DNA of 64,000 nt from Lagierella sp. (GTDB lineage Bacteria; Bacillota; Clostridia; Tissierellales; Peptoniphilaceae). A program made the position numbers and the translations under genes. The stretch spans positions 1-64,000 of the forward strand of contig NZ_JASBYU010000010.1 of the NCBI RefSeq assembly GCF_029983815.1. Direction: 5' to 3'. This document shows positions 17,021 to 26,800 of this stretch, in pieces; positions within the stretch are counted from its first letter, which is position 1; every line of letters starts with the position of its first letter. The notes beneath the pieces are model-generated. The model was not told the origin of the DNA. It saw only the letters and a program-made list of their open reading frames with translations, and made no database searches.

Positions 17021-18136
17021 ATGAAAATAGGTTTAATAATAAACCCTGTTGCTGGTATTGGTGGCTCTGTAGGGCTTAAGGGAAGTGACGGGGAACAGAC
17101 TCAAAAACTTGCCTTAGAAAAGGGAGGTAAGTTTTTATCCAATCAAAAGGCCAAGGTTGCCTTAGAGGAACTGGTGGACTTGAGGGATAAAATTGAATTT
17201 ATTACCGGTCCTGGAAAGATGGGGGAAGAGGTTCTAAAGGAACTGGACTTCAATTATAAGGTAATGGGCGAAAACAAGGATAAGACCACTTTTGAGGACA
17301 CGGAAAGTATTGCCAGGATGATGAAGGATGAGGGTGTAAAACTTATCCTATTTGCCGGTGGTGATGGTACTGCTAGAAATATTTTCAATGCCATTGAAGT
17401 TTCTATTCCAAGTATAGGTATCCCAGCAGGGGTTAAGATTCACTCTGCAGTCTATGCCAATAGTCCAAAGGATGCTGGTCTTGTGGCAAAGAGCTTTGTA
17501 GAAGATCCTAGTAGTATTATCACAAGTAATGCAGAGGTTATGGATATAGACGAGGAAAAGTTTAGAAACAATATCCTGGAAGCTAAGCTCTATGGATATT
17601 TAAATGTTCCAAGGATGGAAAAGCTTATGCAAAGTTCCAAGTCCGTATCTGCTTCTAGTGCTGAAGAGATTGACGGAATTGCCGAGGAATTGGAAAAGAT
17701 AATGGCACAAAAATCCAAGGATACTGTCTTCGTGGTTGGAACAGGCGGTACTGTAAACTCCGTAATGGAGGATATTGGATATGATGTGTCTCTTTTGGGA
17801 GTGGACTTAATCTACAAAGGAGAAATCATCCTAAAGGATGCTACGGAAAATGAAATCTATGATTTTATCAAGGACAAAGAAGCCTGTTTAATTGTCACTG
17901 TAATCGGAGGACAGGGCCATGTCTTTGGTAGAGGGAACCAACAGCTTAGTCCAAGGATAATTCGCCATATTGGAAAGGACAATATTATAATAATTGCTAC
18001 TCATGCCAAGCTTTACTCTATAAAAAATGGGGTTATCAAGGCAGACACTTCCGACCCAGAACTTGACGAAGCGTTAAAGGGGTACTGGAAGATACTAATT
18101 GGCTACAATCACACCTTGGTCTTTAAGATGGATTAA
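17021..18136 (+). CDS. ATP-NAD kinase-like protein
   Basis: A 371-aa protein of the NAD kinase/diacylglycerol kinase fold. The nucleotide-binding motif is FAGGDGTARN (about 106-115), after an N-terminal IINPVAGIGG; a further glycine-rich region, VGTGGTVNSVMEDIG, lies near 240. The form is that of the AcoX/NadK-like proteins of Firmicutes rather than classical NadK, so phosphorylation of NAD is possible but not proven. AAGGAG precedes the start. A TTG at 17018 is an alternative initiation codon. It is followed by a transporter and two peptidases, with a palindromic site between. Confidence 0.75.
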   Translation: MKIGLIINPVAGIGGSVGLKGSDGEQTQKLALEKGGKFLSNQKAKVALEELVDLRDKIEFITGPGKMGEEVLKELDFNYKVMGENKDKTTFEDTESIARMMKDEGVKLILFAGGDGTARNIFNAIEVSIPSIGIPAGVKIHSAVYANSPKDAGLVAKSFVEDPSSIITSNAEVMDIDEEKFRNNILEAKLYGYLNVPRMEKLMQSSKSVSASSAEEIDGIAEELEKIMAQKSKDTVFVVGTGGTVNSVMEDIGYDVSLLGVDLIYKGEIILKDATENEIYDFIKDKEACLIVTVIGGQGHVFGRGNQQLSPRIIRHIGKDNIIIIATHAKLYSIKNGVIKADTSDPELDEALKGYWKILIGYNHTLVFKMD

Positions 18137-18154
18137 AAACTATAACCTTAAGGA

Positions 18155-18202
18155 ATTAGTCTAGTTACTATTGAATTTTATTCTCATATTAACTAGACTA
18201 AT
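18155..18202 (+). promoter_or_regulatory. Perfect 13-bp inverted repeat upstream of the YfcC gene
   Basis: ATTAGTCTAGTTA (18155-18167) and TAACTAGACTAAT (18190-18202) are exact complements separated by 22 bases. The right arm ends eight bases before the GGAGG of the transporter gene. No T tract follows, so it is less likely a terminator than an operator or an mRNA hairpin controlling translation. Confidence 0.5.
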
Positions 18203-18222
18203 CTATATAGGAGGAATTTTAG

Positions 18223-19752
18223 ATGGATAAATTATTTAAAAACAAGAAAAAGAAGAAACGTAGTTTCCCATCGGCTTTTACGGTGCTTTTTATAGTGCTG
18301 GTTTTAGCTGCTATTTTAACCTACGTTGTGCCTGCTGGATCCTATGAGAGATTACAGTATGACACAGAAGGTCAACAGTTTATTAAGATGGGAATCGATG
18401 GAGAAGAGACTGCTCTTCCTGCAACTCAGGAGGTTTTAGATGAACTTAAGGTTACTATACCCCTTGAAAACTTTGTAAACCAGGACATCAAAAAACCCGT
18501 TGCAATTCCAGGGTCATATCATACTCTACAACAACAGCCCCAAGGTTTTATGAAAGTTGCTAGAGCACCTATTGAAGGTATAGCAGACTCCATTGGAATT
18601 ATAGTCTTTGTACTTATCCTAGGTGGTTGCATCGGGATTTTAAATACTACAGGTACTTTTGATGCTGGTATTGCTGCTCTTTCTAAGAAGACTAAGGGTA
18701 AGGAATTTCTTATGGTGGCAATTATTTCAAGTATTGTTGCTCTAGGGGGTACAACCTTTGGACTTGCCGAGGAGACCATAGCCTTTTACCCTATATTAAT
18801 GCCGATTTTCTTGGCATCTGGATTTGATGCTATGGTTACAATTGCTGCAATTTACATGGGTTCATCCATTGGAACCATGTTTTCCACGACAAATGCCTTT
18901 TCTGTGGTGGTAGCTTCCAATGCAGCAGGTATCAACTTTAAGAAGGGTCTATATATTAGAATTATCACCTTGGTTATTGGACAGGCAATGTCTCTGTGGT
19001 ATATCTATAGATATTCTCAAAAAGTTAAGAAGGACCCAGCTAAGTCCATAGTTGCAGAGGATATGCCAAGGATTAGGAAACAATACCTAGAAGGCTACGA
19101 TCCAAGCACCGTTGCACCTTTTAACTTTAGAAGAATTGCCATGTTGGTAGTGTTTATAGCGGCCTTTCCTCTAATGATATACGGAGTTATGGAACTGGAC
19201 TGGTGGTTTGAAGAGATGAGTACTCTCTTTTTAATCGTAGGGATTGCTCTTATAATCCTTTCCGGGTTACCAGAACAAAAGGCGGTAAGCTCCTTCTTAA
19301 ATGGGGCGGCAGATTTGGTTTCTGTTGCACTGATCATAGGGGTAGCTAGAGGTATAAATATCATTTTAGACAATGGTATGATTTCAGACACCATGTTATA
19401 TGGTGCTTCTAATATCATAAGTGGAATGAATGGTGTGCTATTCTCCACAGTGCAGATGATACTATTCTCCTTCTTGGGAATCTTTATACCTTCATCTTCA
19501 GGACTTGCCACTTTGTCCATGCCGATTATAGCGCCATTAGCAGATACGGTTTCCATAGGGAGGGACGTGGTTGTATCAGCCTATAACTTTGGTCAAGGTT
19601 GGATGGCGATAATCGCACCGACAGGGCTAATCCTTGCAACCCTTGAAATGGTGGATGTTTCTTATGATAAGTGGATAAAATTCATCTTGCCACTAATGGG
19701 AATGCTACTGGTTTTATCAGTGGTAATGCTTGGAGTGCAAACCGTAATTTAA
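18223..19752 (+). CDS. YfcC-family (DcuC-like) transporter
   Basis: A 509-aa inner-membrane carrier with about 11-12 hydrophobic segments. It belongs by pattern to the YfcC/DcuC group: PSAFTVLFIVLVLAAILTY near the start, GLAEETIAFYPILMPI in the middle and SSSGLATLSMPIIAPLAD near residue 430. Members move carboxylates or amino-acid-like solutes; the substrate here is not known. A palindromic site lies just upstream. PepT and PepD genes follow within 20 bases, suggesting uptake of small peptides or amino acids linked to peptide breakdown. Confidence 0.85.
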   Translation: MDKLFKNKKKKKRSFPSAFTVLFIVLVLAAILTYVVPAGSYERLQYDTEGQQFIKMGIDGEETALPATQEVLDELKVTIPLENFVNQDIKKPVAIPGSYHTLQQQPQGFMKVARAPIEGIADSIGIIVFVLILGGCIGILNTTGTFDAGIAALSKKTKGKEFLMVAIISSIVALGGTTFGLAEETIAFYPILMPIFLASGFDAMVTIAAIYMGSSIGTMFSTTNAFSVVVASNAAGINFKKGLYIRIITLVIGQAMSLWYIYRYSQKVKKDPAKSIVAEDMPRIRKQYLEGYDPSTVAPFNFRRIAMLVVFIAAFPLMIYGVMELDWWFEEMSTLFLIVGIALIILSGLPEQKAVSSFLNGAADLVSVALIIGVARGINIILDNGMISDTMLYGASNIISGMNGVLFSTVQMILFSFLGIFIPSSSGLATLSMPIIAPLADTVSIGRDVVVSAYNFGQGWMAIIAPTGLILATLEMVDVSYDKWIKFILPLMGMLLVLSVVMLGVQTVI

Positions 19753-19772
19753 TAAGAATTTAGGAGGTAATT

Positions 19773-20993
19773 ATGTCACAGATGTTAGAAAGATTTTTAA
19801 AATATATAAGTTATGATACACAAAGTAATGACAAAAATGAAGAATGTCCTTCAACAAAGGGTCAGTTGGAGCTGGGAAAGGTTCTTGTAGAGGAATTGAA
19901 GGACTTGGGCATAGACAATGCAGTCTTAGATGAGCATGGTTATATCTATGCATCCATTGAAGGAACTGTTAAGGATGCTCCAAAGATTGGTCTAATCGCC
20001 CATATGGATACGGCTTTGGAAATGCCTGGTAAATGTGATAATCCTCAAATTATAGAAGAGTACAAGGGTGGAGATATCATCCTAAATGACAAGTATAAAT
20101 TGACTGAAGAGGAATTTCCTTTTTTAAAAGATTTAGTTGGTCATAAAATTGTCACAACCGATGGAACCACTTTACTTGGTGCCGATGACAAGGCTGGACT
20201 TTCCATTGTAATGACAGCGGCTAAGTTCTTTATGGAAAATAGGGACTTAAAGTTTGGAGATATAAAGATAGGGTTTACTCCCGATGAGGAAATTGGCAGA
20301 GGGGCAGATCTATTTGATGTTAAGAAATTTGGCGCAGACTTTGCCTACACCATCGACGGTGGACCTGTAGGAGAACTGGAATATGAAAACTTCAACGCTG
20401 CCACTGCAACTATTGACATTGAAGGAAAGGCTGTGCATCCTGGTTCTGCAAAGAATGTACTGATTAACGCCCTTTTAATTGCCCAAGAGCTAAATCAGAT
20501 GTTACCTGTAAATGAGAGACCGGAGTACTCTGAAGGCTACGAAGGATTCTATATGTTAGATGAGATAATGGGGACTTCTGCTAAGGTGAACATGATATAT
20601 ATCATAAGGGACTTCTTCAAAGAAAGTTTCGATGGAAAGAAGAATCTACTAAAGGATATTGTGGACTTTTTAAATAGAAAGTATGGCAACATTGTAGAAC
20701 TTAAAATTGAGGACTCCTATTACAATATGAAGGAGAAGGTAGAACCTCATATAGAAATTGTGGACCTTGCAAAAGAAGCCATCACTCAAGCGGGACTTAC
20801 TCCGATTATTAAGCCTATTAGGGGTGGTACTGATGGTGCAAGACTGTCCTTTATGGGCCTTCCAACACCAAATCTTTTCACTGGAGGCTACAACTACCAT
20901 GGAAGATATGAAATAGTTTCTGTGGACTTGATGGAAAAATCCTTGGAAGTCATTAAAAATATAATCTTGAACAATGGAAAGGAAGGTAAATAA
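19773..20993 (+). CDS. pepT: Peptidase T (tripeptide aminopeptidase)
   Basis: A 406-aa M20B peptidase that removes the N-terminal residue of tripeptides. The metal site is seen in IAHMDTALE, the bridging Asp in GADDKAGLS, the catalytic Glu pair in TPDEEIGRGAD and the later His in GGYNYHGRYE. Length is normal for PepT. AGGAGG lies seven bases before the ATG. It is cotranscribed with the YfcC transporter before it and pepD after it; the stop and the next start share a base (TAATG). Confidence 0.9.
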   Translation: MSQMLERFLKYISYDTQSNDKNEECPSTKGQLELGKVLVEELKDLGIDNAVLDEHGYIYASIEGTVKDAPKIGLIAHMDTALEMPGKCDNPQIIEEYKGGDIILNDKYKLTEEEFPFLKDLVGHKIVTTDGTTLLGADDKAGLSIVMTAAKFFMENRDLKFGDIKIGFTPDEEIGRGADLFDVKKFGADFAYTIDGGPVGELEYENFNAATATIDIEGKAVHPGSAKNVLINALLIAQELNQMLPVNERPEYSEGYEGFYMLDEIMGTSAKVNMIYIIRDFFKESFDGKKNLLKDIVDFLNRKYGNIVELKIEDSYYNMKEKVEPHIEIVDLAKEAITQAGLTPIIKPIRGGTDGARLSFMGLPTPNLFTGGYNYHGRYEIVSVDLMEKSLEVIKNIILNNGKEGK

Positions 20994-22393
20994 TGGAGAA
21001 TTTAAAGCCTTCAAGAGTTTTCTATTATTTTCAAAAGCTTATGGAGATTCCAAGACCCAGTGGTCATGAAAAAGAAGTATCCGACTTTCTAATTGAAACT
21101 GGTAAAAAGCTAGGTCTTAAGACTTACCAGGACAAGGCATTAAATGTGATTTTGAAAAGGGATGCATCTAAAGGATATGAAAATTCTCCAAAAGTGGTTT
21201 TACAAGGCCATATGGACATGGTGGGAGCCAAGGCTTCTGGTTCAAACCACGACTTTGAAAAAGATCCGATCGTGCCTGTAATCCAAGATGGATATTTAAA
21301 GGCGAAGGACACTACTTTGGGAGCCGATAATGGAATTGCCGTTGCCATGGGACTGGCTTTACTGGAGGATGAAAATTATCAAGGACCACAATTGGAACTG
21401 CTTGTTACAACCGATGAAGAAACCAGTATGTCTGGAGCTTTGAATTTGGAAAAGGGTGTATTGGAGGGTAACTACCTAATAAATTTGGATTCGGAAGAAG
21501 AGGGAATTCTAACTGTGGGATCTGCTGGAGGTCTTACTGTATTTATCGAGGAAGATCTATCCCAATTGGAAGAAAAAGATGGCTTTGAAGTTTACCTACA
21601 TGGACTAAAGGGCGGCCATTCTGGGATGGAAATAGACGACAATAGGGGAAATTCTGTAAAAATCCTTGGCGACTTTTTAAGTATGTTAGGAGAAGAGATT
21701 ACAATTGGCGAATTTAACAGTGGAACTTTAGACAATGTTATACCTTCCGAAGGTAGAGTTAAAGTCTTTGGAACAACTTTAGAAAAACTGAAGGAAGTTA
21801 AGGAAGAAGTTATTAAAAAGTACTCCGACGTTTCTGAAGAAATCGCCATTGAAATATCTGAAAGTAAGGGGGAAAGCTATTCTAAGGAGCTTTCACAAAG
21901 GCTTATTCAAATGATTGAAGAAATGCCTACTGGAGTAAATAGTAAAATGGATAATAGTGATACTGTGGAGTCCTCCAACAACCTTGCCTTTATAAAGCAA
22001 AGGGACAATAAACTATTAAGTGAAATATCCCTACGTTCTTCTGATAACGAAGTCTTAGAAAGCTTAAGAAAAAAGATTGTTAAGGTCGTTGAAAAATATG
22101 GATTTTCATATAGGATCGGTTCACAGTACCCTGGTTGGGAATACAATGAAGATTCAAAGCTTAGACCACTAGCTCAACAGCTATATAAGGAGATGGAAGG
22201 AAAGGACTTTGAAACCATTGTGGTTCATGCCGGCCTGGAATGTGGGGCGATTTATGAAAAATATCCAAATATGGACATAATCTCCATTGGACCAAATATT
22301 ACAGGAGCCCACTCCATAAAGGAACAGGTGGAAATTGAGTCTGTAAAAAGGGTCAACGATTATCTAGTAGAACTTTTAAAAAGGATAAAATAG
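20993..22393 (+). CDS. pepD: Aminoacyl-histidine dipeptidase (beta-Ala-His dipeptidase)
   Basis: A 466-aa M20C dipeptidase. The features are PRPSGHEKEVSDF near the start, the zinc ligands in LQGHMDMVGA, ADNGIAVAMG and TTDEETSMSGA, and a C-terminal HAGLECGAIYEKYPNMDIIS typical of PepD. It hydrolyses a range of dipeptides, including those containing histidine, in the cytoplasm. It is the last gene of the YfcC-pepT-pepD unit and is followed by a terminator six bases after the stop. Confidence 0.9.
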   Translation: MENLKPSRVFYYFQKLMEIPRPSGHEKEVSDFLIETGKKLGLKTYQDKALNVILKRDASKGYENSPKVVLQGHMDMVGAKASGSNHDFEKDPIVPVIQDGYLKAKDTTLGADNGIAVAMGLALLEDENYQGPQLELLVTTDEETSMSGALNLEKGVLEGNYLINLDSEEEGILTVGSAGGLTVFIEEDLSQLEEKDGFEVYLHGLKGGHSGMEIDDNRGNSVKILGDFLSMLGEEITIGEFNSGTLDNVIPSEGRVKVFGTTLEKLKEVKEEVIKKYSDVSEEIAIEISESKGESYSKELSQRLIQMIEEMPTGVNSKMDNSDTVESSNNLAFIKQRDNKLLSEISLRSSDNEVLESLRKKIVKVVEKYGFSYRIGSQYPGWEYNEDSKLRPLAQQLYKEMEGKDFETIVVHAGLECGAIYEKYPNMDIISIGPNITGAHSIKEQVEIESVKRVNDYLVELLKRIK

Positions 22394-22398
22394 AAGAG

Positions 22399-22435
22399 TG
22401 GGGCAAAGGAAAACCAACTTTTGTCCCATTTTATA
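22399..22435 (+). terminator. Terminator after pepD
   Basis: The 11-base arm 22399-22409 pairs with 22421-22431 (TGGGGCAAAGG with CTTTTGTCCCA, using G-T wobbles), then TTTTAT. Confidence 0.7.
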
Positions 22436-22462
22436 AGGATAAATAATAGAATTGTGGTAGTT

Positions 22463-22966
22463 ATGAACCTTAGAAAGACTGAAACTAAAGACATAAAAAG
22501 AGTGTTGGAAATTTATGAAGAGGGCAGGTCTTCCCTTAGGGAGGATGGGGTTGACCAGTGGCAAGATGAAGGACCGACTTTAAATAGTCTGAAACTGGAT
22601 ATGGAGAGAGGCTATTCCTATGTACTAGAAGACAGAGGAGAAGTTTTAGGTACCCTTGCAATTGTTGAGGGGGTTGGGCCTACTTACTTGAAGATTAAAG
22701 GTAGGTGGTTAAACCAAAGGCCCTACATTACCATCCACAGATTTGCAGTTTCAAAGTCCTCAAAGAATCGAGGTTTTGGTAAATTGATGTTCCATGAGTC
22801 GGAACAGTTGGCAAAGACCAAGGGGATTACCAGTATTAGGGTGGACACCCACAACGACAATCTAAAGATGAATAGCCTGTTGATTAGCTTGGGTTATCTT
22901 TATTGTGGTATCATTACCTTGGATAATGGAGATTTGAGAAACGCCTATCATAAGGAGGTTTTGTAG
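22463..22966 (+). CDS. GNAT-family N-acetyltransferase
   Basis: A 167-aa protein. The acetyl-CoA loop appears as SSKNRGFGKLMFHE (about residues 97-110), preceded by a strand carrying HRFAVS and followed by IRVDTHNDNLKMNSLLISLGY, the usual end of a GNAT fold. I place the start at ATG 22463, because upstream codons lie within the pepD terminator; no strong ribosome site is visible. The target of acetylation is unknown. The stop is followed at once by the AIM24-like gene, so they are probably one operon. Confidence 0.8.
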   Translation: MNLRKTETKDIKRVLEIYEEGRSSLREDGVDQWQDEGPTLNSLKLDMERGYSYVLEDRGEVLGTLAIVEGVGPTYLKIKGRWLNQRPYITIHRFAVSKSSKNRGFGKLMFHESEQLAKTKGITSIRVDTHNDNLKMNSLLISLGYLYCGIITLDNGDLRNAYHKEVL

Positions 22967-22967
22967 A

Positions 22968-23654
22968 ATGGAATATGAAATTGTGGGAGAGAATCTCCCT
23001 GTTTTAAAGATAAAGCTTAACCATGGGGAGAGCATTGTAACAGAAGGAGGAGCCATGAGCTGGATGACTCCTAACTTGAAGATGGAAACAGTGTCCCGTG
23101 GAGGTGTGGGAAAGGCCTTGGGAAGGCTTTTTTCTGGAGAGAAGATGTTTCAAAATACTTATACTTGCTATGAGGGAAGTGAAGGCGAGCTTGCCATTGC
23201 ATCTTCTTTTCCTGGAAGTATCCTAGTTGTGGATATAGACCCTAGTAGAGAGATAATTGCACAAAAGTCATCTTTTCTAGCTTGTGAAGAAGGGGTAGAC
23301 CTTTCAGTATACTTACAAAAGAAGCTTAGTACTGGGTTCTTTGGTGGCGAAGGCTTTGTTATGCAAAAACTTTCTGGAAAAGGAAAAGCCTTTATAGAGA
23401 TAGACGGTTATTGTCAAGTTTATGAATTACAAGCAGGAGAAGAGATAGTTATAAGTACTGGTCATCTAGCTGCAATGGAAGGAAGCTGTGATATGGAGAT
23501 TCGTTCAGTGGAAGGCTTAAAGAATATGTTCCTTGGTGGTGAGGGAATCTTTAACACCATTGTGACAGGGCCAGGAAAGGTATATCTTCAAGGAATGCCT
23601 ATTTCAAATATTGCTGGGCTAATACAGTCCTACTATGGAACTTCTGCAGATTGA
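22968..23654 (+). CDS. AIM24 family protein (TIGR00266)
   Basis: A 228-aa protein of the widespread AIM24/TIGR00266 family. It has the typical start MEYEIVGENLPVLKIKL, then EGGAMSWMTPNLKMET and the glycine-rich FFGGEGFVMQKLSGKG and FLGGEGIFNTIVTGPG segments of its beta-helix-like fold. The bacterial function is not established. AGGAGG lies just before the ATG, and a strong terminator follows. Confidence 0.85.
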   Translation: MEYEIVGENLPVLKIKLNHGESIVTEGGAMSWMTPNLKMETVSRGGVGKALGRLFSGEKMFQNTYTCYEGSEGELAIASSFPGSILVVDIDPSREIIAQKSSFLACEEGVDLSVYLQKKLSTGFFGGEGFVMQKLSGKGKAFIEIDGYCQVYELQAGEEIVISTGHLAAMEGSCDMEIRSVEGLKNMFLGGEGIFNTIVTGPGKVYLQGMPISNIAGLIQSYYGTSAD

Positions 23655-23679
23655 TTTAATATTATTATATAAATTTTAG

Positions 23680-23702
23680 GCACCCATTATGGGTGCTTTT
23701 TG
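23680..23702 (+). terminator. Rho-independent terminator after the AIM24 gene
   Basis: A 17-base palindrome, GCACCCATTATGGGTGC (23680-23696), followed by TTTTT. Confidence 0.9.
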
Positions 23703-23816
23703 CATGTAGAAAACTCCCTTTGCCCTTGGGATTTTACATCCAATTTACTTTAATTAATACCAACTTAATAGAAATATATTAGAGTTAAAGAAAAGAATGA
23801 ATGAGGAGGAAAATTG

Positions 23817-26800
23817 GTGAAAAAGATATTTAACAAACGAGTTATGACTTTTTTCCTAGCTTTAACGATGATACTAAGCTTTCTACCTTTTAAAACAGTA
23901 GAAGCAAGAGAAGTAGGGCCAAAGGTCATAATATATGAAGTATACGGTGGAGGGGGCAATCTATCATCCACTTTTAAATATGACTATATCGTCCTTAAAA
24001 ATATTGGCGATAAGCCCCAAGACCTAACTGGATGGAGCGTTCAATACGCTTCTGCAACAGGTAATAAATACAATAACAAGACGGAATTACAAGGGCAGAT
24101 CGAGCCTGGAGAGTTCTATTTAATTCGGGAAGCTGCAGGTAATAATGAGGCTAAAGATCTTCCAAGAACTCCTGATGTTATCGGCAAGATCACAATGAGT
24201 GCTAGTAAGTTTAAACTTGCCCTAGCTAATTCTACTGAAACTATAACTGATAAAAACAGTCCACGGGTTGTGGATTTTATTGGCGTTGGAAGTGCTAACG
24301 AATTTTTAGGTGACAATCCTGCGCAAAAAGCTTCAAATGTTTCCTCCATAAGAAGGATATTAAATGAGGATAAGACAGTAAAGAATACTGGTGATAATGG
24401 TGAAGATTATGAATCCATTCCTCATAATGAAACTGTACTAGACTATTTAAACGAAAAAACAGAAGCTCCTAACCCTTCAGATCCCACAGACCCAACAGAC
24501 CCTGTAACAACTTCTCTAACTGTCAAAGAAGCAAGAGATAAGGCAGTTGGAGAGGAAGTTACAACTTCTGGAATAGTAACCTTTATCGACGGACAAAATG
24601 CAACGATTCAAGATGAAACAGGAGGAATTGCCCTTAGAAATTCAACAAACTTTGATTTTAATCTAGGGGATAAAGTTGAAGTAATTGGTTCAAGGGGAAC
24701 TTACAATGGACTTGAACAGATCAACACAACTGATATAAAGGTAATTTCTCAAAAAAATGAACTTCCTAGCCCTGTAAAGATGGATTTGGCATCTCTAATT
24801 TCCAATTATAAAGATGTAGAATCCCAAAGGGTTCTTTTAGAGGGACTTACTTTAGGAGAATATGTAAAAGGTAATATATCATTAACTGATGATAAGGGTA
24901 ATTCTATCAATATCTATCAATCAAAGGGGGAAGGGAATAAGGTACTAACTGCAAAGGCTGGCGATATTGTAGATGTTACTGGCGTTGTTGGTGTTTTCAA
25001 TAGTCCTCAAATTAGAATAAATTCTGATGAGGATGTAGTAGTAAAAAGTACTAATTCTCCAACAGATCCCGAGGAACCAGTAGCAGGTGGTGTAAATGTA
25101 AAGGAAGCCAGGGACACTGCAACTGGAAAGACCGTTACTACTTCTGGAATAGTTACCTTTGTAGATGGTAGAAATCTTACAATCCAAGATGACGTGGCAG
25201 GAATTGTAGTTAGAACTAAAGACATTCCAAAGGCAAATCTTGGAGATAAAATCGAAGCAACAGGTACTAGAAGCACATATAATGGGCTTGAACAACTGGA
25301 TAACTCCACCTTTAAGGTACTATCTTCTGGAAATGAACTGCCAAGTCCAAAGGTTGTAACTTTAAAGGAACTTGTAGCCGATAAAATGGCAGAGAGTTTA
25401 GAGTCTCAAAGGGTGGAACTTAAAGAGGTAAATTTAAGACAGATTAACACCTCTGGAAACACCTCTATATATAAAGATAATAATGAAATGAACATTTACA
25501 AAATACCTGATATCACTAAAGAAGGTATTTCTGACTATGACAAGGTAAATGTCATAGCAATCGTATCACAATATAATGATATGCAGCTTAGGGTTGTAGA
25601 GGCTAAGGATGTTACCCTAGTTGAAAAGGGGGAAGAACCGGTATACGAAGAGCCGGATTTTGAAGATCCTATAAAACCAGAAATGGAAGTTCAAATAAAA
25701 AAGGACTTCCCAGAAGCTTTAAATATCAATGAGGCTATGGCAACTCCTTTTGATACTGAGATAATGGTCTATGGTGTTGCCACACATTCCTATGGTGGTG
25801 GATCAGCTTTAATCCTTGAAGATATTATAGATGGAAAAGTTGTAGGATACCAAGTATATGGACCTACAGAAACCGTGCAAATGGGTGATATTGTACTTGT
25901 TAAAGGTAAACATATAAATTACTACTCAACTCCTGAAATTTCCAATGTTTCCGAGATGAAACTTATTGACAAGACTGAACCTGTTCCAGCACAGGAGATA
26001 ACCGCTGAAACTTTGAAAAACTTCTCTAAGGAGTTTATTAATGAATATGTATATATAAAGGACATAACCCTTCCTAAGTACAACGGTTCTTCAACAATGC
26101 AATTTGTAAGTCCTACAGGAAATGTTCAAACTTTTAGAGCACCAGAATATCCTATAGGAACTGTTCAGGGAGACAAGGTGGATATTAAGGGTTCTATATC
26201 AACCTTTAATGGAACTCCTCAAATAAGACTTGGGGACAAGACGGACTATATAATAAAAGAAGATAAACTAGCTCCATTTATCATAGTTCCAAACCTATTA
26301 GATGCAAGGGCAACTGTGGACTATGTCTTTACCGTTGGGGCTATGGATAATGTGGATGTAAAATCTGTAGAGTTTATTGCAAAGATTGGCGAAGAAACTC
26401 TAGCGCCTATTTCCATGGAAAAAGACCCAATAAGTGGAAACTTCAAAGGAATAATTCCTGGAGATAAAATTCAAAACGGAAAAGATATAGAACTTACCTT
26501 TAAAGCAGAGGATGTAAATGGAAATACCACTAGTGAACATTATATCGGGGAATTTATCTATGGGGAGTCCACTCCTTCCAAGGAGCCTGTAATTGTAAAG
26601 GTGGACAGTAGGCCACAGGTGCTAGAGGTTAGTCCAAAGACAAATTCTGAAGTTATGGATACAAAGAGTCCTAAAATAGAAGTAGACTTTACAAATGCTG
26701 GAGACAACCCAAAGGTAGAACTAGTATTAAATGATAAAGAGCCTGTGGAAATGACAGTCTCTGGAAACAAGGCAAGTTTTACACCATCTAACCTAGATGA

